Assembly: GCA_001872985.1 (NCBI GenBank)
Contig: MNYA01000276.1
Coordinates: 1-8,247, forward strand
Length of the DNA: 8,247 nt
Source: a bacterium CG2_30_54_10
Lineage (GTDB): Bacteria; Muiribacteriota; Ozemobacteria; Ozemobacterales; Ozemobacteraceae
Direction of reading: 5' to 3'
The notes under the pieces: model-generated
Told to the model about the DNA's origin: nothing
What the model saw: only the letters and a program-made list of their open reading frames with translations
The model's database searches: none
Part shown: in pieces, positions 1 through 5,549 of the stretch
Position numbering within the stretch: position 1 is the first letter of the stretch
Layout: the number at the start of each line of letters is the position of its first letter
Translations under genes and position numbers: made by a program

Positions 1-212
1 AGGTCGGGACTCGGCATCCACCCGACCGAAATCGAGACGAGACTCTTCAGGGCTCCGAGCAATTCCTGAAATCGTGTGTGATACATCACTTCGCAGACGC
101 AGTAAGCTTCGTTGCGATCGATCGTCAAAACACGTTGTTCGCCAGAAATATCCCAGAATGCACGCCAGGCTTCACGACTGCGATCTAGGTGCTCGCGATC
201 GGATTGCTGCAC
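1..212 (-). CDS. Possible partial hypothetical protein (C-terminus beyond left edge)
   Basis: A minus-strand frame opens after the SDR stop codon and stays open for 70 codons to the window edge. The first start candidate is a GTG at 212-210, 12 nt past that stop, with no clear ribosome binding site. The frame is the same one the SDR uses, so the two are separated only by one TGA and four codons. The predicted peptide is charged and contains Trp and Cys, including REAWRAFWDISGEQRVLTID and, further on, EAYCVCEVMYHTRFQELLG. I recognise no family in it. An open run of this length occurs by chance a few percent of the time, so support is modest. The placement suggests a second gene of an SDR operon. 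It could also be non-coding. Confidence 0.35.
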   Translation of the reverse strand, partial: MQQSDREHLDRSREAWRAFWDISGEQRVLTIDRNEAYCVCEVMYHTRFQELLGALKSLVSISVGWMPSPD

Positions 213-224
213 GGCGGTTCGCGC

Positions 225-968
225 TCAGATTCCGCCGTCCAGGAAGATTCCCTGGGCATTGATGTACGAAGACCGATCGCTCGCAAGGAATGCGACCAGA
301 TCCGCTGCTTCCTCGGGTGTTCCGACGCGGCCAAGAGTACAATATTTTTTGTATTCTTCCTTCTGCTTGTCGGGGACATTGAGACCGACCCCGCCGCTCA
401 ACATGCCCGGAATCACGGCATTCACGCGGATGTTGTAGCGGGCCACCTCGCGGGCCAATGAAAGGGTGAAACCCATGATGGCGCTCTTGGCGGTGGCATA
501 ATGGACGGGAACCTCGAGAATCCGCATTCCGGCTAGCGAACCGAGGTTGATCACGTTTCCCTTCTTGCGTCTGATCATGCCGCGAAGGAATGCTTTCGTG
601 ACGAGGAAAGTTCCCTTGACATTAACGTCCATGACCATGTCCCAGTCTTCTTCTTCGATGAGGGCAAACGGCATAACCTGTGTGACTCCGGCATTGTTGA
701 CCAGGATATCGACCGGCCCCAATTCCTTTTCTATGCGCTCATCGAGCGAAAGAACAGCCTTTCCGTCCAGCACGTCGAGGGGATAGGCGCGAACGATCGG
801 GACGCTCTTGCCGCCATTCAGTTCGGCCGCCAGAGAAAGCCCCTTTTCGCCGTTTCCGTTGTAAGAGAATGCAACCATGGCGCCTTCGCTGACGAAGCAA
901 CGAACAATCGCGGCGCCAATCGCTCCGCTTCCGCCGGTAACGAAAGCCGTCTTGCCCGATAGAAACAT
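225..968 (-). CDS. SDR family NAD(P)-dependent oxidoreductase (FabG-like)
   Basis: A classical short-chain dehydrogenase/reductase, a cytosolic Rossmann-fold enzyme that interconverts a hydroxyl and a keto group using NAD(P)H. Numbered from the longer start at 977, it shows the cofactor loop TGGSGAIG (14-21), the NNAG motif (94-97), and the tetrad Asn119 (in DVNVKG), Ser147 (in NLGSLAG), Tyr160 and Lys164 (YATAK). It also has the PG turn at 190-191 and the usual C-terminal FLDGG. The length of 247-250 aa is normal and all catalytic residues are present. I chose the ATG at 968 (protein begins MFLSGKTAFVTGG) because AAAGGA lies 8 nt before it. The in-frame ATG at 977 directly abuts that motif and would add three residues. 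A plausible promoter lies at 1031-1059. The substrate cannot be told: it could be a 3-oxoacyl-ACP reductase or a sugar/alcohol dehydrogenase. No acyl-carrier or fatty-acid gene is visible nearby to support FabG proper. Confidence 0.93.
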   Translation of the reverse strand: MFLSGKTAFVTGGSGAIGAAIVRCFVSEGAMVAFSYNGNGEKGLSLAAELNGGKSVPIVRAYPLDVLDGKAVLSLDERIEKELGPVDILVNNAGVTQVMPFALIEEEDWDMVMDVNVKGTFLVTKAFLRGMIRRKKGNVINLGSLAGMRILEVPVHYATAKSAIMGFTLSLAREVARYNIRVNAVIPGMLSGGVGLNVPDKQKEEYKKYCTLGRVGTPEEAADLVAFLASDRSSYINAQGIFLDGGI

Positions 969-1030
969 GGAGGCCATCCTTTCTGGGGCGGGGCTTGGAG
1001 AGTCCGGCCGATCGCCCCACCGTCTTACTG

Positions 1031-1059
1031 ATGATACCGCTGTTGAATCTTTTCCTCAA
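1031..1059 (-). promoter_or_regulatory. Predicted sigma-70-type promoter for the SDR gene
   Basis: On the minus strand TTGAGG (1059-1054) is followed by exactly 17 nt and TATCAT (1036-1031). These match the consensus at 4/6 and 5/6 positions. Transcription would start near 1024, giving a leader of about 55 nt before the ATG at 968. That leader contains GGGGCG/CGCCCC complementary arms (1018-1013 and 990-985), the second arm ending just before the ribosome binding site. The promoter is back-to-back with the plus-strand promoter at 1085-1113. This is a prediction from hexamers and spacing only. Confidence 0.5.
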
Positions 1060-1084
1060 CCGCATTCGGGAAGTGGCCGAAGGG

Positions 1085-1113
1085 TTGCCCTGCCATTGCA
1101 TGTGTGCTATCGT
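1085..1113 (+). promoter_or_regulatory. Predicted promoter in copy 1 of the duplicated segment
   Basis: TTGCCC (1085-1090), 17 nt, then TATCGT (1108-1113) preceded by TGC, which forms an extended -10. It is the counterpart of the better promoter at 1338-1366 and keeps the same spacing. Transcription would start near 1120 and read the 37-codon remnant, then the main murD promoter and gene. The -10 box is weaker than in copy 2. Confidence 0.4.
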
Positions 1114-1244
1114 AATGCCCCGTAATAACAGATATGCGAGGGAAACTCATGGACTTGAAGGGGCGTCCCGTTGCCATCCTGGGAGAGGTCAAAAGCGGCT
1201 TGTCCGCGGCAAGGGGTTTGGCGGAACCCGGCGCTGAAGTTTTC
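1085..1244 (+). repeat. Direct repeat, copy 1 of the murD promoter/start segment
   Basis: This stretch aligns with 1338-1496 in the same orientation, at an offset of 252-253 bp. By hand I count about 24 differences, including one single-base indel, over about 160 positions (roughly 85 % identity). The copied unit covers the -35 and -10 boxes, the ribosome binding site, the ATG and 32 codons of murD. Similarity fades just after the GTTTTC shared at 1239-1244 and 1491-1496, and is weak or absent left of 1085. Changes fall in synonymous and non-synonymous positions alike, which suggests drift after duplication. Confidence 0.88.
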
Positions 1245-1262
1245 AGTTTGGGAAAAAGCTGA
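1149..1262 (+). pseudogene. Truncated murD 5' remnant (37 codons)
   Basis: An ATG at 1149 follows a GAGGG about 7 nt upstream and opens a 37-codon reading frame ending in TGA at 1260-1262. The peptide begins MDLKGRPVAILGEVKSGL and follows the N-terminus of the downstream MurD closely up to GAEVF (residues 28-32). It then loses similarity and stops. It contains only the start of the N-terminal substrate-binding domain, with no ATP-binding or ligase domain, so it cannot be a MurD enzyme. The simplest reading is a leftover of a partial duplication or recombination at the murD start. A leader peptide is possible because promoter, binding site and frame are all intact, but the substitutions show no clear selection on the protein. 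Confidence 0.75.
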
Positions 1263-1337
1263 GAACTCTCTTAAAACCCTTTATTCAACGGTTTTGTGTG
1301 CTTTGTGATGGCACCGCCAAAACCATCCCGGAATGGA

Positions 1338-1366
1338 TTGTCGTGCCATTGTGTGTGTGCTATCAT
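1338..1366 (+). promoter_or_regulatory. murD: Predicted promoter of the murD-ftsW-murG operon
   Basis: TTGTCG (1338-1343), 17 nt, then TATCAT (1361-1366), with TG at 1358-1359 giving an extended -10. Box matches are 4/6 and 5/6 at ideal spacing. Transcription would begin near 1373, leaving a leader of about 28 nt with GAGG at 1390-1393, 7 nt before the murD ATG. No operator was recognised. Confidence 0.6.
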
Positions 1367-1496
1367 GGTGCCCCGTAATTACAGAATGTGAGGCAAACTC
1401 ATGGACTTGAAGGGACGCCCCGTTACCATCCTGGGAGCGGCCAAAAGCGGCTTGGCGGCGGCCAGGGGGTTGGCGAAATTCGGCGCTGATGTTTTC
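1338..1496 (+). repeat. Direct repeat, copy 2 (functional murD start)
   Basis: This is the downstream partner of 1085-1244. Here the coding part runs on into complete murD. The two copies are separated by about 90 bp of unrelated sequence (1245-1337). That spacer holds the complementary arms AAAACC (1273-1278), GGTTTTG (1290-1296) and CAAAACC (1318-1324), where the middle arm can pair with either flank. Confidence 0.88.
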
Positions 1497-2765
1497 ATTT
1501 CGGACCTCCAGAACGAGACAAAACTTGCCGGAATTTTGAAGGCCAACGGCATCGGCGCAGGAACGGAATTCGAAGGCGGAGGGCACACCGATCGTGTCTT
1601 AAAAGCTGATTTCATTGTCCTTAGCCCCGGAGTTCCATCGAACATTCCTATCCTCATCAAAGCCCAGGAAAAAGGCATTCCCGTTTATTCTGAGATCGAG
1701 ATCGCCTATCGGCTTTCACGTGGCCGACGCCTGGTTGTAACCGGAAGCAACGGCAAGACGACCACAACCACCCTGCTTTCCAAATTCTGCGAGGCTGCGT
1801 TTCCGAAGGTTTTTCTGGGAGGAAACATCGGGATTCCCATTATGGAGTTCGCCTCGGAAACCAAAGATGGCGACATCCAGGTACTCGAGGTAAGCAGTTT
1901 CCAACTCGAAACGATTTCGAATTTCACCCCCGATATCGCGATCATCACCAACTTTTTCGAGAACCACCTCGACCGGTATCCGGACTATGCATCTTACTGC
2001 ACCGCAAAAGAACGGATCGCGATGAACATGGGCCCATCAAATTGGCTGGTGTTGAATGCAGATCAACAGGCAATGGAGCCGATCGCCAAAAGCGCTCGGG
2101 CCCGGATAGCTTGGTTCGGCTGGCAACTTCGGGGTCGTTTTCCCGGAGTTTCTCTGGTAGACGGAGTTTTCTCCTGGTTTGACCCGAACGGGAAAAAGAC
2201 AGACCTATTTTCAGATTCCTCGGTACGATTGATCGGGCGTCATAATCGCGAGAACATCATGGCCGCTGCCACCGCAGCCATTCTGGCCGGAGTTCCAACG
2301 ACAGCCCTTGAAAAAATGGTTCAAAACTTCAATGGGGTGGAACATCGCCTTGAATGGGTTCGGGAACATGATAAAGTCAGCTTTATCAACGATTCAAAAG
2401 GCACCAATTGCGCCGCATCGATAATCGCCATGGCCGCCTGTTCGCCTCCGATGATTCTCATTGCAGGCGGGCGCGACAAGGGCACCGATCTTTCCGGCTG
2501 GGTCGCCTCGGTTCGCTCACGAACGAAGGGCGTGGTTCTTTACGGAGAAGCTAAAGAACGCTTCCGATCGGCGCTTGAAGGCCTTTCTCCACTCAGGATC
2601 GCTTCGAGTTTCGCGGAAGCTGTCGACATGGCCTTCGATTGGGCGGAGCCGGGGGACACGGTATTGCTTTCGCCCGCATGCAGCAGTTACGACCTTTTTC
2701 CCAACTTCGAGGTTCGCGGCGCCACCTTCAAGGAGTTGGTCGCCAACCTTCCTTCCAAGGGTTAA
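1401..2765 (+). CDS. murD: UDP-N-acetylmuramoyl-L-alanine--D-glutamate ligase MurD
   Basis: A cytoplasmic Mur ligase that adds D-glutamate to UDP-MurNAc-L-alanine with ATP, the second amino-acid step of peptidoglycan precursor synthesis. At 454 aa it is full length. The N-terminal UDP-binding domain covers about 1-105 (LGAAKSGLAAARGLA, 11-25; LSPGVP, 74-79). The central ATPase domain has the P-loop TGSNGKTTTT (114-123), EVSSFQLE (163-170), NHLDRY (188-193) and TAKERI, whose Lys203 matches the carbamylated lysine of the family. Next come GRHNRENIMAA (279-289), NGVEHRLEW (311-319) and NDSKGTN (330-336). The C-terminal domain has AGGRDKG (355-361) and LSPACSSYDLFPNFEVRG (423-440), which is typical of MurD as opposed to MurC, E or F. 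The ATG at 1401 has GAGG 7 nt upstream. It is the first gene of the operon, and ftsW begins 8 nt after its stop. A truncated copy of its 5' end lies 252 bp upstream. Confidence 0.98.
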   Translation: MDLKGRPVTILGAAKSGLAAARGLAKFGADVFISDLQNETKLAGILKANGIGAGTEFEGGGHTDRVLKADFIVLSPGVPSNIPILIKAQEKGIPVYSEIEIAYRLSRGRRLVVTGSNGKTTTTTLLSKFCEAAFPKVFLGGNIGIPIMEFASETKDGDIQVLEVSSFQLETISNFTPDIAIITNFFENHLDRYPDYASYCTAKERIAMNMGPSNWLVLNADQQAMEPIAKSARARIAWFGWQLRGRFPGVSLVDGVFSWFDPNGKKTDLFSDSSVRLIGRHNRENIMAAATAAILAGVPTTALEKMVQNFNGVEHRLEWVREHDKVSFINDSKGTNCAASIIAMAACSPPMILIAGGRDKGTDLSGWVASVRSRTKGVVLYGEAKERFRSALEGLSPLRIASSFAEAVDMAFDWAEPGDTVLLSPACSSYDLFPNFEVRGATFKELVANLPSKG

Positions 2766-2773
2766 TCGAGAAG

Positions 2774-3955
2774 ATGAAACCCCAGCATTTCGACCACTTG
2801 TTGTTCCTTCTGGTGATTGCCCTCATGGGAATCGGCCTGATCATGGTTTACTCAGCAAGTTCGATCACTTCGTTGACGGAGATGGCCGACAGTTCCTTTT
2901 ATTTCAAGCGTCAACTGCTATGGGTCTGTCTGGGCCTGCTTGCCCTGCTTGGGTTCGCGAACCTCGATTACCGGAAGCTGGAGTATCTTGCCATTCCGCT
3001 GTTGGTGCTTTCCTTCGCCGCCCTCGTGGTGGTTTTGATTCCCGGAGTCGCACGCGAGATCGGAGGCGCCAAACGCTGGATAAGGTTTGGCGCATTCGGA
3101 TTTCAACCCTCGGAACTGGCCAAACTTGCGGTTGTCATCTATCTTTCGCACTCGATTTCCACCCGCCAGGAGCAGATCCAGAATCTGGTTCGCGGCGTTC
3201 TCCCGGACATGCTCCTGATGGGGGTCATCTTCGTTCTCATCCTCAAGGAACCGAATCTCTCAACTGCCGCGATTCTCGCTTCCGTTTATTTCATCCTTTT
3301 GTTTCTCGGAAATGGTTCCCTGCTTCACCTTGGATTGATGGGTATTTCAGGAATTACCCTCGTGGTCTCCCTGGTTTTTCAGGAAGGATACCGCATGCGC
3401 CGATTTCTCGCCTTCATGGACCCTTGGGGGTCGGCCAGAACCTCGGGCTACCACATCATCCAGTCGATGATTGCGATCGGATCGGGTGGAATCTGGGGCC
3501 TGGGCCTGGGGCAAAGCCGTCAAAAGTTCCACATCCTGCCTGAGCGCCACACCGATTTCATTTTTGCGATCATTTGCGAGGAGATAGGCCTCATCGGCGG
3601 AATCGCAGTCATTGTCCTGTTCCTTTTGCTTATCTGGAGGGGCTTCTACATTGCCAACCGGGCCCCGGATACATTTGGTTTTCTACTCGGCTCAGGAATT
3701 ACCAGCATCATTGCCTGCCAGGTGCTGATCAACCTCGGGGTTGTTCTGAGCCTGATGCCGACAACCGGGATTACCCTTCCGTTCGTCAGCTATGGAGGTT
3801 CCAGCCTCATCTTCCTGGCGGCTTCGGTCGGAATTTTGCTGAGCATCTCGCGCTTCGGCGGGGGCAAGAATGCTTTTCAGGATTCCCGTCGAAAGCCTTT
3901 CTCAAGCCGTTTTTCGAACTTCTCGAAAAAACTTTTCGCCCGTCAGAACTCATGA
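2774..3955 (+). CDS. ftsW: Septal peptidoglycan polymerase FtsW (SEDS family)
   Basis: An integral-membrane lipid II glycosyltransferase of the division machinery, 393 aa, with about ten hydrophobic segments starting at residues 8-28. Family motifs include GGAKRWIRFG (97-106), QPSELAKL (111-118), LPERHTDFIFA with the probable catalytic Asp261, and the signature PTTGITLPFVSYGGSSL (329-345). I assign FtsW over RodA or SpoVE mainly because it sits between murD and murG. Residues 158-165 read KEPNLSTA where many relatives have an acidic (E/Q)PD-x-GT motif. The cytoplasmic tail (361-393) is short and basic. I chose the ATG at 2774 because it gives a normal N-terminus. AAGGG at 2757-2761 lies 12 nt upstream, a long spacing, so translation may be coupled to murD. 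The frame stays open further upstream into murD, but that part has no FtsW-like sequence. Its stop overlaps the murG start as ATGA. Confidence 0.95.
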   Translation: MKPQHFDHLLFLLVIALMGIGLIMVYSASSITSLTEMADSSFYFKRQLLWVCLGLLALLGFANLDYRKLEYLAIPLLVLSFAALVVVLIPGVAREIGGAKRWIRFGAFGFQPSELAKLAVVIYLSHSISTRQEQIQNLVRGVLPDMLLMGVIFVLILKEPNLSTAAILASVYFILLFLGNGSLLHLGLMGISGITLVVSLVFQEGYRMRRFLAFMDPWGSARTSGYHIIQSMIAIGSGGIWGLGLGQSRQKFHILPERHTDFIFAIICEEIGLIGGIAVIVLFLLLIWRGFYIANRAPDTFGFLLGSGITSIIACQVLINLGVVLSLMPTTGITLPFVSYGGSSLIFLAASVGILLSISRFGGGKNAFQDSRRKPFSSRFSNFSKKLFARQNS

Positions 3956-5037
3956 AGCGGGTTCTGTTCGCGGGCGGAGGGACAGGCGGGCACATTTATC
4001 CCGCCCTGGCGATTCGCGAAACATTGATTGAAAAGCTGGGAAATAATCTCGTAACAGCCTATGCCGGCCAGCTCGACGGCATGGAAGCAGGCATCGTCGG
4101 GCGAATCGACGGGCTTCCGTTCTTGCCGATCCGCGCACAGGGAATGCCGAGAACCCTTTCCATGAAATGGCTTTCCTTTCCGTTCCGCAATATTCTTGGG
4201 TTCTGGGATGCGATGGGGCAAATCAAGGCCTTTTCGCCAGACCTGGTGATCGCGACCGGCGGCTATGTGGCATTTCCCACTCTCATGGCCGCTCGCTGGA
4301 GGGGATGCCCCTTCGTCATCCACGAGCAGAATGCGGCAATCGGGGTGACCAATCGATTGTTCACGGGAAGCGCGGCAAAAATACTGCTTACATACGGGGA
4401 GGCATTTCAGAAACCCGACTCCCGGGTAGTGGTAACCGGAAATCCAGTCCGAAAGGCATTTCTCTCTCCTTCGGCAGCATCAGGGCGGTTCAACAAGAAG
4501 GATGGGGAATCCTGGATTCTCGTGGTCGGCGGTTCACGCGGTGCCCGAAGCTTAAACGAGTCGGTCATCGATCTTGGAAAGTCCTGGTTACCGTCACATC
4601 CGAAAATGAATGTTCTTCACGTGGCCGGCGAGCGGGACTACGCGATGGTCAAGGAACGGGTCGGCGAAAACCCACGCCATCAGGTCGTGCCCTACCTTCA
4701 CGATATCCGCGAGGCCTTCGACCTTGCCGACCTGCTTGTCTCCAGGGCTGGAGCGACTATCCTGGCCGAAATCGCGGTTTGCGGAAAACCGGCAATTCTG
4801 GTTCCCTTCCCACATGCAACCGACAACCACCAGGAAAAAAATGCGAAAACGCTTGCTGCTCGTGGAGCCGCCATGCTTCTTCTTGATTCAGACCTCAACA
4901 AAAAATCGCTTGCAGTCTGCATTGAAGGGATCCTGGCCCCCGAAACGCTGAAAAAAATGGGCGAAGCAATGCGTGGTTCCCGGCCTCCAAATGTCGAAGA
5001 AAGCATCTGGACCGCCCTTCAACCCCTGCTTGCTTAA
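3952..5037 (+). CDS. murG: Lipid II synthase MurG (UDP-GlcNAc transferase)
   Basis: A GT-B fold enzyme on the inner face of the cytoplasmic membrane. It transfers GlcNAc from UDP-GlcNAc to lipid I, making the lipid II that FtsW polymerises. At 361 aa it matches the normal family length. The N-terminal acceptor domain shows the glycine loop GGGTGGHIYPALA (8-20), TGGYVAFP (102-109), HEQNAAIGVTNR (124-135) and VTGNPVR (161-167). The C-terminal donor domain shows GGSRGARSLN (193-202), SRAGATILAE (264-273, ending in the uridine-binding-site glutamate) and PFPHATDNHQEKNA (285-298). The ATG at 3952 lies inside the ftsW stop (ATGA, 4-nt overlap), pointing to translational coupling. The frame is open upstream inside ftsW, but that stretch has no MurG similarity. 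No murC follows, which is unusual for this gene order. After the stop comes a repeat-rich gap with no classical terminator. Confidence 0.98.
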   Translation: MKRVLFAGGGTGGHIYPALAIRETLIEKLGNNLVTAYAGQLDGMEAGIVGRIDGLPFLPIRAQGMPRTLSMKWLSFPFRNILGFWDAMGQIKAFSPDLVIATGGYVAFPTLMAARWRGCPFVIHEQNAAIGVTNRLFTGSAAKILLTYGEAFQKPDSRVVVTGNPVRKAFLSPSAASGRFNKKDGESWILVVGGSRGARSLNESVIDLGKSWLPSHPKMNVLHVAGERDYAMVKERVGENPRHQVVPYLHDIREAFDLADLLVSRAGATILAEIAVCGKPAILVPFPHATDNHQEKNAKTLAARGAAMLLLDSDLNKKSLAVCIEGILAPETLKKMGEAMRGSRPPNVEESIWTALQPLLA

Positions 5038-5070
5038 TTTTCAGAACCGTTCCCCCACCGGAAGAAGAAA

Positions 5071-5122
5071 CGTAACTTCTCAATAAATGGAGGCACGCGC
5101 CCCCCTTTATTGAGAAGTTACG
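5071..5122. repeat. Short palindromic repeat element A (17-bp perfect inverted repeat)
   Basis: CGTAACTTCTCAATAAA (5071-5087) is the exact reverse complement of 5106-5122, with an 18-nt GC-rich centre (5088-5105). The right 25 bases, CCCCCC plus TTTATTGAGAAGTTACGAA (5100-5124), recur exactly at 5313-5337 in element B. The left 35 bases also match the reverse complement of element B's right end with few differences, so A looks like an internally shortened relative of B lying in opposite orientation. It starts 34 bp after murG and could fold into a strong hairpin in the transcript. It has no T-run, so a terminator role is only possible. Confidence 0.88.
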
Positions 5123-5130
5123 AATATATT

Positions 5131-5192
5131 GTCATCTCGAACGAATGTGAGGGATCCGATTGATTCCGGATTCCTCATTCTGTCGAAATGAC
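5131..5192. repeat. 62-bp imperfect palindromic repeat (GTCAT...ATGAC type)
   Basis: The left arm GTCATCTCGAACGAATG and the right end, which read in reverse complement is GTCATTTCGACAGAATG, match at most positions. The similarity continues into GAGG(G/A)ATCC, so nearly the whole 62 bp folds into one imperfect hairpin. The motif resembles GTCATTTCGA-type dispersed palindromes that recur in intergenic regions of many bacterial genomes, although only one copy is in this window. It is unrelated in sequence to the elements on either side. It has no coding potential. Confidence 0.7.
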
Positions 5193-5204
5193 AAAAATGT
5201 ATCA

Positions 5205-5335
5205 TCTCAATAAGTCGGGGGAAGAGTGAAGGCAGACCGGAGGGCGCAAAGCGCCCGACCGCGGGGGATGAGGCTCGCGAATTCACTTCGCGAGGCGAAG
5301 GGGGGCGCGTGCCCCCCCTTTATTGAGAAGTTACG
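5205..5335. repeat. Palindromic repeat element B (about 130 bp, MITE/REP-like)
   Basis: The element is bounded by TCTCAATAA (5205-5213) and its reverse complement TTATTGAGA (5320-5328). The right end extends to TTTATTGAGAAGTTACG (5319-5335), identical to the end of element A. Inside it has a GGGCGC-AAA-GCGCCC hairpin (5242-5256), a CTCGCGA/TCGCGAG hairpin with 7-nt loop (5274-5294) and a G-run/C-run pair around CGCGTG (about 5300-5318). It holds no credible gene. The terminal inverted repeats and structured interior suggest a non-autonomous element moved by a transposase encoded elsewhere. Target duplications were not recognised. Confidence 0.75.
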
Positions 5336-5340
5336 AAAAA

Positions 5341-5372
5341 ACTGTAAGCGCCCCTTTACCTTTTTTTACAGT
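5341..5372. repeat. Inverted repeat ACTGTAA-N18-TTACAGT
   Basis: A 7-bp perfect inverted repeat with an 18-nt T-rich spacer, 5 bp after element B and about 50 bp upstream of the doubled -10-like sequence. It could be an operator for the efflux operon or a weak hairpin. It is short enough to arise by chance in AT-rich DNA. Confidence 0.3.
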
Positions 5373-5420
5373 GCCTTATTGAAATTTGGAAGATTGCCTG
5401 CATCCTTTTTTCCGGATTTC

Positions 5421-5448
5421 TGCTATAAAGAATCTGCTATAAAGAACC
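5421..5448 (+). promoter_or_regulatory. Tandem 14-bp repeat containing two extended -10 boxes; candidate efflux-operon promoter
   Basis: TGCTATAAAGAATC (5421-5434) is followed immediately by TGCTATAAAGAACC (5435-5448), differing at one base. Each copy holds TGC-TATAAA, a good extended -10 box (TATAAA at 5424-5429 and 5438-5443). No convincing -35 lies at 16-18 nt from either. If used, the leader to the ATG at 5550 is about 100 nt. The same TGCTAT context occurs in both predicted murD promoters, which supports promoter function. This remains an inference. Confidence 0.45.
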
Positions 5449-5549
5449 TTGATGAGTTTCAATCGCGCTGTGAGTAGCAAAAGAAAGCAGGCAGAACCGC
5501 CTTTAACGGCAATTTGACGAGCTCTCGTAGCTCTGGTAGATTTTCTCGC

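Noticed and set aside
112..438. 108-codon plus-strand frame opposite the SDR gene
   Set aside because: It is antisense to a well-supported SDR and has no recognisable motif.
2639..2773. Upstream in-frame extension of ftsW inside murD
   Set aside because: It would overlap murD by more than 120 nt and encodes polar sequence unlike an FtsW N-terminus.
2461..3543. Long open frame (360 codons) on the plus strand across the murD end and ftsW
   Set aside because: It overlaps two genes with unmistakable family motifs in other frames, and its product is rich in Arg, Pro and Ser with no recognisable domain.
3574..3951. Upstream in-frame extension of murG inside ftsW
   Set aside because: The added residues have no MurG similarity. 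The ATG at 3952 starts directly at the conserved N-terminus and overlaps the ftsW stop as ATGA.
5071..5122. Classical intrinsic terminator of murG
   Set aside because: The hairpin is strong, but no T-run follows on either strand, and the sequence belongs to a repeat family, so it is listed as a repeat.
5071..5335. CRISPR array
   Set aside because: There are only two copies of the shared end, the spacing is irregular, and the units are explained by inverted-repeat elements.
5226..5477. 83-codon frame in the murG/efflux gap
   Set aside because: It begins inside repeat element B and runs through the candidate promoter region. Its composition follows the repeat and not a protein.
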